Source of the DNA: Dysgonamonadaceae bacterium
GTDB lineage: Bacteria; Bacteroidota; Bacteroidia; Bacteroidales; Azobacteroidaceae
Direction of reading: 5' to 3'
Assembly (NCBI GenBank): GCA_031258895.1
Contig: JAIRMF010000134.1
Location: forward strand, 1 to 7,538
Length of the DNA stretch: 7,538 nucleotides
Shown here: positions 1-5,999 of the stretch, piece after piece
How the letters are laid out: each line of letters opens with the position of its first letter
How positions within the stretch are numbered: the first letter of the stretch is position 1
Program-made: the position numbers and the translations under genes
The notes under the pieces: generated by a model
The model's database searches: none
What the model was told of the DNA's origin: nothing
Seen by the model: the letters and a program-made list of their open reading frames with translations, nothing else

Positions 1-98
1 AAAACCTGTTCCAAGAATACGGAATAGAGATAGACTGGGAGTCCTCTGCCCCGGACAAAACAGCCTCTAAACAAAAAAACAAACCACTTAATTTTTGA
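1..98 (+). CDS. C-terminal end of an unidentified protein (cut by window edge)
   Basis: An open frame enters from the left edge; its first full codon is at base 3 and it ends at TGA 96-98. The visible 31 residues are hydrophilic, with an acidic stretch (EYGIEIDWES) followed by a Lys/Gln/Asn-rich tail ending in KPLNF. No catalytic motif is visible and I do not recognise the family. The stop lies 13 bases before the next start, in the same direction as the replication genes, so it is probably part of the same operon. The basic tail capped by a hydrophobic end fits a nucleic-acid-associated protein, but that is only a guess. Confidence 0.55.
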   Translation, partial: NLFQEYGIEIDWESSAPDKTASKQKNKPLNF

Positions 99-111
99 GG
101 ATAATAAAATT

Positions 112-321
112 ATGACAAACAGAGAGTTTAAAGAGCTTTTGAAAAAGGCGCCGGACCCAAAGCACTACATTGTGATGAAGTATGAGATCATAGAGCAATG
201 CAACATCACAAAGGAAATATGGCGCAACTGGCTGCAAGGTCGTACTCCCATCAAAGAACGATACACTAGTAAAATAATTGCAATAATTAAACAATACTCA
301 TGTTTATACAAGAAGAAATAA
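112..321 (+). CDS. Small putative DNA-binding protein (HTH-like), 69 aa
   Basis: The start ATG 112 is preceded by GAGGA at 97-101, a plausible ribosome binding site for this group. The protein is small and basic (C-terminal KKK). The stretch at about residues 30-60 (CNITKEIWRNWLQGRTPI, then an Ile-rich helix) has the spacing of a helix-turn-helix recognition region: a polar turn, a Trp-containing helix, a Gly-Arg turn, then another helix. This resembles Cro/CI-type or other small phage HTH proteins. The 3' end overlaps the primase start by 22 bases (300-321) in another frame, suggesting translational coupling. A role as a repressor, or as an origin or operator binding protein for the replication genes, is inference. 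No exact family is recognised. Confidence 0.75.
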   Translation: MTNREFKELLKKAPDPKHYIVMKYEIIEQCNITKEIWRNWLQGRTPIKERYTSKIIAIIKQYSCLYKKK

Positions 322-3300
322 AACAGCGGATACTTGCCGTTTCCGAAGGTAAATTGGTAGAAGTCATATCCGACTTTACCAACATTCACAAATCCGGCGC
401 AAGCTTCGTTTGCGAATGCCCCGTTTGCAAGTCCGACCGGACACTCACCATCACACCAGGCAAAAGCATCTTCAAGTGCTTCCGATGCAATAACCTTTCA
501 GGGAAAAAGCCGGTAGATTACCTGATGAAAGGTCAAGGTAAATCATTCACGGAAGCGCTCGAATACCTGGCGCATAAGTTCAATATCCTTATTGAAGAAC
601 CGGCGCCGCCGGTTAAACCAAAAACCAAAAGCAAATCAGGAAAAAATTCATACTGCTTCCGAATGCTTGCAGAGTCCGGACTGACGCCGGAAGACGTTAC
701 AGCGCACATATACAAGTCGGACGACAGAAAATCCATATTTCAAACGCGAACCTTTCATTCCGGCACAATTGACCAGTACGGTAACCTCGTCGCTGGCGAT
801 GACGTCGTTATCGAATATTACGACCTGGATGGCTTCCCCGTCCGTTACGAACAAAAAGATTCCAAAGGAAAATTAACGGGCAATCAAAAAGAATATTTCC
901 GCGTCCGTTGGCAGTTCCCTGATGAACATTTAGATAAAGAAGGACGACCTTACAAGTACCGGTCCCCTTCGGGAAGTACGCCATTTATATACATTCCACA
1001 GCGCATCCGAGCTGCTTACAAAGCCAAAGAAAAAATTTCCCGCCTCTATATCCAAGAAGGCGAGAAAAAAGCGGAAAAAGCATCTAAACACGGATTACCC
1101 TCCGTGGGAATATCCGGTATACAAAATCTGGGATACGGCGGGCGCCTGCCGGAAGAACTGATCCAAATTATACAGACCTGCGAAGTAAAAGAAGTCGTTT
1201 TTTTGCTGGATTCCGACTGGGACGACCTCGCTTCCTCGCTCCGAGTAACAGATCAGGCCGAGAAACGCCCGCGTAATTTTTTCTATGCAGTCCGAAATTA
1301 CAAAGATTACATGAGGACTCTAAAAAATAGAGGACTGTACATAGAAATATATTTCGGCTATGTACTGCACAACGAACACAACGACAAAGGCATCGACGAT
1401 TTGCTCGCCGGTACGCTTGCAGGCAAAGAAGACGCCCTGCAAAAAGACATTGAATATCTTATCAATGAAAAAAATCTAAAAGGACAATACATTCAACTCC
1501 ATAAAATCACCAGCTGGACAGATCATAAACTGGAAGAAGTTTGGGCGCTGAATAATCATAAAGCGTTCGCCGAAAGGCACAAAAACGTATTGAAAGACAT
1601 GCCCGAATTTGTCATCGGACGTCACAAATGGCGCATTAATGAAGCAGGAGTACTGGAAAGCGCACAACCGATAGAATCGGATGAGCAATTCTGGGAAGAA
1701 ATTGAAAAATACGACAAATACGGCAATCCCATCCAAAGATACGAATTCAAATATGTCCGTTCACGGCGGTTCCTGCAAAATAGAGGCTTCGGACGCTTTC
1801 GTCGAATGGACGGTACTTTCCAGTTTATTCACTTAACGCCGCCGACTGTTCGTACAGTAGAACACTGGGAAATTCGTGATTTCATTTTTGAATTTACCGA
1901 AGCCAATTGCAAGGAAGAAGTAAACGAAATGATCTCTCGCGGCGGAACACAATACTTCGGTCCCGATAAACTTTCTCTCCTGCAATTCATAAAACCAAAT
2001 TACCAGCTATCTCAACGCGACAGGCAACTGTTTTACTTCGCCGACAAATGCTGGGAAATATCTGCCAACAAGATAATAGAATTAGACTATGCGTCCATAA
2101 CACATCATATCTGGGTGGAGCAACAAAAAAAACTCCCGGCAAAACTAACAAAACCACTTATTGTCGTCTCAAAGAACGAAAGCGGATTTTCTTATCAAAT
2201 AACCGACACCGGTAAAAAATGTCACTTCTTACAATTCCTTATTAACACATCCAATTTCACGTGGAGAAAAGAAGAGATGAAAAAAACACAACCGGCTTTA
2301 ATCATCCCCGAAGATGAACTGCACGAAAACATCGAACACCTGACAGCCAAACTGTGCGCAATAGGTTACATGCTGATGAACAACAAAGACCGGTCAAACT
2401 CTAAAGCAGTAATAGCGATGGACGGTAGACAGTCGGAAGTAGGCGCCTCCAACGGACGTTCGGGGAAATCTATCCTGGGCGAATTGCTTAAAAACATTAT
2501 GGCAACAGTCTATATCAACGGGAAAAAATCCGACCTTTCTACCGATAACTTCCTATGGGACGAATTGACGGAAAAAACAAAAGCCGTTTTTATAGATGAC
2601 GTTCGCCCCGGCTTTGACTTTGAATCCCTGTTTGCCAATATCACCGGTGACTGGTCGGTCAACTATAAAGGAGGACGACGTTGTACGTTCCCTTTTGCAA
2701 CATCACCGAAGATATATATCACCACAAACCACGCCCTAAACGGCGACGGCTCATCCTTCAAGGACAGACAATGGTTGATTGCGTTTTCCGATTATTACAA
2801 CGATCAGAGGAAACCCATAAATGATTTTGGTATCATGTTTTTTGATGAATGGGATTTTGATCAATGGAACCTCACATGGAACCTGATGGCGCAATGCGTA
2901 CAACTATATCTCAAATATGGCGTAGTACAGTCACCGGGCGGGCGACTGGAACAACGGCACCAACGACAGTTCATGGGCGAAGAATTTATCTCCTGGGCAG
3001 AAGAGTATTTCTCCTCAGAAGAACACAACAATATCCCCATAATCCGTAAAGAGATGTTTGATAATTTCCTTACCTATGCACCTGATCAACGGAAATGGTG
3101 CAAGCCGACGCTATTCAAAAAGCGCATCTTGAAATATTGCGAATGGAAAGGATACAAATTCAATCCGCACAAATACGATCCCGTGACAGGTTTGCCGATG
3201 TTTTACGACAAGGACGGGAAACCCGACATAGACGATAAGTCAGGCGGAAAAGAATACTTCACCATCGGGAATAATAAAAAACAAGAATCACTCTCCTCAG

Positions 3301-3365
3301 CCGAACTTCTTAATTTTTTGGAAAAAAACCCTGAAAATAAAGAGCAAAAAGAATTACCGTTCTAA
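300..3365 (+). CDS. Phage-type DNA primase-helicase (zinc finger, TOPRIM, P-loop helicase)
   Basis: This 1021-residue protein should prime and unwind DNA for replication of the element. An N-terminal zinc ribbon has Cys at 40, 43, 60 and 63 (C-x2-C, 16 residues, C-x2-C), like the CHC2 primase finger but with a Cys where His is usual. A TOPRIM catalytic core follows: EGEKK at 253-257 and LLDSDWDD with Asp 304 and 306. The C-terminal half carries a helicase of SF3/D5-like or DUF5906 type: Walker A GASNGRSGKS at 715-724 (Lys723), Walker B VFIDD with Asp 766-767, a TTN motif with Asn810, and a candidate arginine finger at Arg823 in KDRQW. The last residues, KELPF, resemble the tip of bacterial SSB tails. 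The middle (about 320-700) is unassigned. ATG 300 overlaps the preceding small gene. Phages usually carry primase and helicase either as one fused protein like this or as two genes. Confidence 0.93.
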   Translation: MFIQEEIKQRILAVSEGKLVEVISDFTNIHKSGASFVCECPVCKSDRTLTITPGKSIFKCFRCNNLSGKKPVDYLMKGQGKSFTEALEYLAHKFNILIEEPAPPVKPKTKSKSGKNSYCFRMLAESGLTPEDVTAHIYKSDDRKSIFQTRTFHSGTIDQYGNLVAGDDVVIEYYDLDGFPVRYEQKDSKGKLTGNQKEYFRVRWQFPDEHLDKEGRPYKYRSPSGSTPFIYIPQRIRAAYKAKEKISRLYIQEGEKKAEKASKHGLPSVGISGIQNLGYGGRLPEELIQIIQTCEVKEVVFLLDSDWDDLASSLRVTDQAEKRPRNFFYAVRNYKDYMRTLKNRGLYIEIYFGYVLHNEHNDKGIDDLLAGTLAGKEDALQKDIEYLINEKNLKGQYIQLHKITSWTDHKLEEVWALNNHKAFAERHKNVLKDMPEFVIGRHKWRINEAGVLESAQPIESDEQFWEEIEKYDKYGNPIQRYEFKYVRSRRFLQNRGFGRFRRMDGTFQFIHLTPPTVRTVEHWEIRDFIFEFTEANCKEEVNEMISRGGTQYFGPDKLSLLQFIKPNYQLSQRDRQLFYFADKCWEISANKIIELDYASITHHIWVEQQKKLPAKLTKPLIVVSKNESGFSYQITDTGKKCHFLQFLINTSNFTWRKEEMKKTQPALIIPEDELHENIEHLTAKLCAIGYMLMNNKDRSNSKAVIAMDGRQSEVGASNGRSGKSILGELLKNIMATVYINGKKSDLSTDNFLWDELTEKTKAVFIDDVRPGFDFESLFANITGDWSVNYKGGRRCTFPFATSPKIYITTNHALNGDGSSFKDRQWLIAFSDYYNDQRKPINDFGIMFFDEWDFDQWNLTWNLMAQCVQLYLKYGVVQSPGGRLEQRHQRQFMGEEFISWAEEYFSSEEHNNIPIIRKEMFDNFLTYAPDQRKWCKPTLFKKRILKYCEWKGYKFNPHKYDPVTGLPMFYDKDGKPDIDDKSGGKEYFTIGNNKKQESLSSAELLNFLEKNPENKEQKELPF

Positions 3366-3381
3366 TCTAAAACATATCAAT

Positions 3382-3654
3382 ATGATACGACAAGATATAC
3401 AAGTAATATTCCGAAGAAACTCAGTAACTATTCTGAGCGACAAGCACCAGTGTACTATTCCACGGAAACTTCCCAATAACAGGACAATAACCCCCTTTAT
3501 GGATTTTGTCTTAGATGAAAAAATATTGCAAGACATTGTCCGTAACGGAATAGTTCAACATATCAAGCAAAATACATTCCAAACCCTCGATTTCTTCACA
3601 GTCGAGAAATTTGTAGATGTAATTATCTCCATTTACGAAAAATATGACCTTTAA
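3382..3654 (+). CDS. Unidentified 90-aa protein downstream of primase-helicase
   Basis: ATG 3382 lies 16 bases after the primase stop, so it is likely cotranscribed. The N-terminal half is basic and probably beta-rich (IQVIFRRNSVTILSDKHQ, with PRKLP after it). The C-terminal half looks helical and acidic at its end (VEKFVDVIISIYEKYDL). There is no signal peptide, membrane segment, metal-binding pattern or nucleotide-binding loop. I do not recognise a family. The position suggests an accessory replication or nucleic-acid-binding protein, but the sequence alone does not show this. It is the last gene before the structured non-coding region. Confidence 0.7.
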   Translation: MIRQDIQVIFRRNSVTILSDKHQCTIPRKLPNNRTITPFMDFVLDEKILQDIVRNGIVQHIKQNTFQTLDFFTVEKFVDVIISIYEKYDL

Positions 3655-3656
3655 CT

Positions 3657-3698
3657 AAAAAAACTCGGCAACCAGGGTTTTAACCCTGACTATGCCGA
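3657..3698 (-). terminator. Minus-strand intrinsic terminator (two-tier hairpin plus U7)
   Basis: Read on the minus strand, TCGGCA (3698-3693) pairs with TGCCGA (3670-3665). Inside this, CAGGGT pairs with ACCCTG (3688-3683 with 3678-3673) around a 4-base loop. One base after the stem comes a run of seven T (3663-3657). This is a standard rho-independent shape for leftward transcription. On the plus strand the hairpin is preceded by A7 and not followed by T, so it would not terminate rightward transcription. No minus-strand gene is visible for it to serve. Confidence 0.6.
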
Positions 3699-3710
3699 CA
3701 TCAGCGGCAT
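3692..3710 (-). promoter_or_regulatory. Hairpin that competes with the minus-strand terminator
   Basis: ATGCCG (3692-3697) and CGGCAT (3705-3710) form a perfect 6-bp stem with a 7-base loop. The arm at 3693-3697 is shared with the outer stem of the neighbouring terminator (3665-3698), so the two outer stems cannot form together. On the minus strand this hairpin is made first, which is the order expected of an antiterminator. The inner CAGGGT stem of the terminator could still form. Confidence 0.4.
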
Positions 3711-3760
3711 AATATTGACTACATGGAATAACGATGCTAAGAAACAAAATTTTTCGTGGA

Positions 3761-3769
3761 GGGGGGGGG
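3761..3769 (+). repeat. Homopolymer of nine G
   Basis: Nine consecutive G (preceded by GGA) lie in the non-coding gap between the two hairpin clusters. Such tracts vary in length by slippage and are prone to sequencing error, so the exact length should be treated as uncertain. Confidence 0.9.
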
Positions 3770-3777
3770 TAAAAGAA

Positions 3778-3851
3778 TGCCCTCAGTCGCCTGTTAATAT
3801 AGTAACGCCAATCACTCTAATAACCACGCCGTAAGCGCACGACTGAGGGCA
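3778..3851. repeat. 12-bp perfect inverted repeat (crosses its neighbours)
   Basis: TGCCCTCAGTCG at 3778-3789 is the exact reverse complement of CGACTGAGGGCA at 3840-3851. The right arm lies inside the loop of the 11-bp hairpin 3828-3873. In RNA the two pairings would therefore cross and form a pseudoknot, or compete. A chance 12-bp match this close is very unlikely. Confidence 0.85.
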
Positions 3852-3902
3852 AAATCCTCATCGCGCTTACGGCATTTTTTATTGCTAAAAAGGTGATTGG
3901 CG
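3806..3902. repeat. 10-bp perfect inverted repeat enclosing the terminator hairpin
   Basis: CGCCAATCAC at 3806-3815 is the exact reverse complement of GTGATTGGCG at 3893-3902. It encloses the 11-bp hairpin, so in RNA the two form one long nested stem. In DNA the arms could instead be two operator half-sites about 90 bases apart. The right arm ends 25 bases before the start at 3928. Confidence 0.8.
3828..3880 (+). terminator. Plus-strand intrinsic terminator (11-bp stem plus T6)
   Basis: GCCGTAAGCGC (3828-3838) pairs perfectly with GCGCTTACGGC (3863-3873), followed by A and six T (3875-3880). The loop holds a further 5-bp stem, TGAGG/CCTCA (3844-3848 with 3856-3860). It would end transcripts coming from the replication genes. 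It could also act as an attenuator for the HTH/methyltransferase genes starting at 3928. The crossing 12-bp repeat could modulate it. Confidence 0.65.
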
Positions 3903-3905
3903 ATG

Positions 3906-3935
3906 CAAAGATATAAAATAAATCATTATGACAAT
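3906..3935 (-). promoter_or_regulatory. Candidate Bacteroidetes-type promoter, leftward
   Basis: On the minus strand TATCTTTG (3913-3906) matches the TAnnTTTG -7 box of Bacteroidetes primary sigma factor. ATTG (3935-3932) lies 18 bases upstream, near the usual 19-21 for the TTTG -33 element. It overlaps the start of the gene at 3928, so leftward transcription could interfere with that gene. Confidence 0.3.
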
Positions 3936-4233
3936 ATTTGAGATATTGAGCTTTAACAAAGAACTGCTTCAAAAAATAAACGCTATCGGCTTTAAAACAG
4001 AAGACTGCCGGTTTATAGACCTGTATTCCGAATACGAGCAAATGCGCAATAACGGAGACAAAACAACATGGATCGTCGCCGTCTTGGCCGACAAATACAA
4101 GGTATCGGTACGTAAAGTCTATACCATTGTAAAAACGTTCAAAAAAGACTGCACCGAACAGGCAGCGGAAAGCCCGAATAAAACCTACACAGAAAGCCCG
4201 GACGGCAGTACCTTCGCAGGAAAAAATCAATGA
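3928..4233 (+). CDS. Putative HTH-like protein leading the methyltransferase block, 101 aa
   Basis: ATG 3928 is preceded by an A/T-rich stretch without a clear Shine-Dalgarno, as is usual in Bacteroidetes. Residues 1-45 look helical (FEILSFNKELL, FIDLYSEYEQMR). Residues 46-71 (ending LADKYKVSVRKVYTIVKTF) have the layout of a helix-turn-helix: an Ala-rich helix, a KV-S turn, then a basic recognition helix. The last 25 residues are polar and probably disordered. The stop overlaps the next gene's start (ATGA at 4230-4233), so the two are translationally coupled. Small proteins of this look are common in Bacteroides mobile elements, but I cannot name a family. It may bind the inverted repeats just upstream, which is inference. 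Confidence 0.72.
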   Translation: MTIFEILSFNKELLQKINAIGFKTEDCRFIDLYSEYEQMRNNGDKTTWIVAVLADKYKVSVRKVYTIVKTFKKDCTEQAAESPNKTYTESPDGSTFAGKNQ

Positions 4234-5057
4234 AGGTAAACATTCATACAGTTGCGCCGCTCCCTTTTCAAGGACAAAAAAGAAGATTCGTCAATCATTA
4301 CCGAAAACTGCTGACAGCCCGTCAACCGGCCGCCGTAATCGACTTGTTCGGAGGCAGCGGACTGCTGTCGCACATAGCAGCCCGAACACTCCCGCAAAGT
4401 AAAGTAATATACAACGACTACGACAACTAACAACGCCGCCTGCAATACATCAATAACACGAATAGCCTGCTGTCCGATATACGCAATATCTTGAAAAACA
4501 TCAAAAAAGATTCGAAAATAATCGGCAGAGAACGCGAACTGATTATCGAACGAATAAAACAAGAAAAAGACTTCACGGACTGGATAACACTGTCTTCCTC
4601 CCTGCTGTTCTCAGCTAAGTATGCCCTGGATTTTAAGACGTTCGCCGCGCAGACGTTTTACAACAAAGTCAAACAAGTAAACTACTCATGCGACGGTTAC
4701 CTCGACGGACTGACTGTGGTACAGTCCGACTACTACAACGTTTATCTGGAATACAAAAACGCCCCGAACGCACTGTTTGTTTTCGACCCGCCTTACCTCG
4801 CTACCGATTCAAGCACATACTCTTCCGATAATTATTGGAAACTTAAAGACTACCTGAACGTCCTGCGAACGCTCGACGGCGTCGAGTACGTTTATTTCAC
4901 ATCCGAAAAATCGTCAATAATAGAGCTTCTAACATGGATAGAAAAAACATACAATATCACGTCGCCGTTTTCCGGAGCAAAGAAAATAGAGATCGGCACA
5001 CAGATGAATCACGTCTCAAGGTACGTCGATATTATGTTATACAAAATCAGCGCTTAG
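4230..5057 (+). pseudogene. Dam-type DNA adenine N6-methyltransferase interrupted by in-frame TAA
   Basis: One frame from ATG 4230 to TAG 5055-5057 would encode 275 residues, close to the usual length of Dam-family (D12 class, alpha-order) enzymes that transfer methyl from AdoMet to adenine N6. Motif X is PLPFQGQKR (10-18), motif I DLFGGSG (38-44) and catalytic motif IV DPPY (186-189; Asp codon at 4785). Codon 67 (4428-4430) is TAA inside NDYDN-stop-QRRL, where relatives usually have Tyr; one base change from TAC or TAT would explain it. The 5' fragment (66 residues) keeps the AdoMet-binding motifs. The 3' part keeps target recognition and DPPY, but could restart only at non-ATG codons such as TTG 4491. 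It is probably inactive, unless there is read-through, a split enzyme or a sequencing error. The start overlaps the preceding stop (ATGA) and the stop lies 3 bases before the next methyltransferase. Confidence 0.88.
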
Positions 5058-5060
5058 CAC

Positions 5061-5999
5061 ATGGAAACAATGAAAAAAATATATACCGGCCACGCCGTTG
5101 ACGTCCTTACAACGTTGCCGGACGATTCGATCGACAGCTGCGTTACAAGCCCGCCTTACTTCGGACTGCGAGACTACGGCATGAGCCGGCAGATCGGCCT
5201 GGAGAAATCACCGGAAGAATATATACAAAGCTTAGCGAGCGTCTTCAAACAGGTCTATCGCGTCCTGAAACCATCAGGCACACTATGGCTCAACATCGGC
5301 GACAGCTACGCCGGTAGCGGACGCGGAAAAGGCGACGTCAATCGTAACCGGATACAAAGTAAAGCGAGCTTTGTAGGAGATACGTTCGATAAACCATATC
5401 GAATAGCCGGCTGCAAAAATAAAGACCTAATCGGAATACCTTGGGCAGTCGCATTCGCCCTACGTGAAATCGGCTGGTACCTCCGACAGGAGATAATATG
5501 GCACAAGCCAAACCCAATGCCCGAATCAGTCCGCGACAGGTGCACCAAAAGCCATGAATCAATATTTTTGATGGCAAAAAATATCCGGTATTACTTCGAC
5601 CATCAGGCAATAATGGAACCGGCTAAATACGACGGGCGAAAAAACCAAACACATAAACCAAGCCAAAAATACCTGCAAAACAATACCGGCGCTCCCGTGC
5701 AAACCATATCAAAATGCGGCGGCGAGCGCTGGAGAGTCATTAACGGACAGTTCGTCAAAAACAAACGCGACGTCTGGACAGTCCCGACACGACCATTCAA
5801 AGGAGCACACTTCGCAACATTCCCGCCGGACTTGATTAAACCCTGCATCCTCGCAGGATGCCCGCCCGACGGAACCGTACTCGACCCCTTCTTCGGCGCA
5901 GGAACAACAGGAATAGTCGCCAAACAGTTAGCCCGGAACTTCATCGGAATAGAACTGAACCCAGCATACGTCAAAATAGCAACCGAAAGGCTGGCATGA
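5061..5999 (+). CDS. Beta-class DNA methyltransferase (N6-adenine or N4-cytosine)
   Basis: This 312-residue protein has the motif order of beta-class amino-methyltransferases (N6_N4_Mtase family, PF01555). The catalytic motif TSPPYFGLRDY is at 29-39 and the AdoMet-binding motif I, VLDPFFGAGTTG, is near the C terminus (273-284), followed by GIELNPAYV. The TSPPY form occurs in both N4-cytosine and N6-adenine enzymes, so the modified base is not decided here. ATG 5061 lies 3 bases after the Dam-like gene. ATG 5070 (MKKIYTGHAVDVL) is an equally good start and matches where homologues usually begin. Length and motifs look complete. No restriction endonuclease adjoins it, so it is probably an orphan phage enzyme protecting element DNA. 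The stop overlaps the next start (ATGA at 5996-5999). Confidence 0.92.
   Translation: METMKKIYTGHAVDVLTTLPDDSIDSCVTSPPYFGLRDYGMSRQIGLEKSPEEYIQSLASVFKQVYRVLKPSGTLWLNIGDSYAGSGRGKGDVNRNRIQSKASFVGDTFDKPYRIAGCKNKDLIGIPWAVAFALREIGWYLRQEIIWHKPNPMPESVRDRCTKSHESIFLMAKNIRYYFDHQAIMEPAKYDGRKNQTHKPSQKYLQNNTGAPVQTISKCGGERWRVINGQFVKNKRDVWTVPTRPFKGAHFATFPPDLIKPCILAGCPPDGTVLDPFFGAGTTGIVAKQLARNFIGIELNPAYVKIATERLA

Larger units (their letters stand above)
3657..3899 (-). ncRNA. Candidate structured minus-strand RNA, about 240 nt
   Basis: A minus-strand transcript starting a few bases after the candidate -7 box at 3913-3906 would run leftward through the nested inverted repeats and end at the U7 terminator at 3657. 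It would encode no protein longer than a few residues. The coincidence of promoter-like sequence, dense secondary structure and terminator on one strand supports an RNA gene. It could regulate the flanking genes as antisense or trans-acting RNA. It does not resemble tRNA, tmRNA or any RNA family I recognise. The start is approximate, and the promoter match is weak at -33. Confidence 0.3.
3655..3927. other. Structured non-coding region rich in inverted repeats
   Basis: This 273-base gap has no credible coding sequence but an unusual density of perfect inverted repeats: 6 bp at 3665-3670/3693-3698, 6 bp at 3673-3678/3683-3688, 6 bp at 3692-3697/3705-3710, 12 bp at 3778-3789/3840-3851, 10 bp at 3806-3815/3893-3902 and 11 bp at 3828-3838/3863-3873. 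A run of nine G lies at 3761-3769. It separates the replication genes from the HTH/methyltransferase block. Possible roles are a double terminator, a small RNA gene, a replication origin or an operator region. Sequence alone cannot choose between them. Confidence 0.8.

Noticed and set aside
3690..3710. Six-codon minus-strand leader peptide overlapping the antiterminator-like hairpin
   Set aside because: It is too short to distinguish from chance, and no minus-strand gene lies downstream to be attenuated.
3778..3902. Insertion sequence or miniature transposon
   Set aside because: The repeat arms are not at matched outer ends (they cross), and I see no target-site duplication or transposase.
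3655..3927. tRNA, CRISPR array, retron or diversity-generating element in the repeat-rich gap
   Set aside because: There is no cloverleaf or T-loop sequence, no direct repeats with regular spacers, and no reverse transcriptase in the window; the repeats are single inverted pairs.
3817..4230. 137-codon minus-strand frame
   Set aside because: It is antisense to the plus-strand gene at 3928-4233 and runs through the inverted repeats; its Phe/Cys/Tyr-rich product looks like a shadow translation.
4428..4430. Alternative genetic code with TAA read as an amino acid
   Set aside because: TAA ends several other genes here and does not occur inside the 1021-codon primase-helicase, so the standard code applies.
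5858..5995. Upstream extension of the 137-residue gene to an earlier ATG
   Set aside because: The added 46 residues are Arg/Asn-rich and lie wholly inside the methyltransferase motif I region; the ATGA overlap at 5996 is the natural start.
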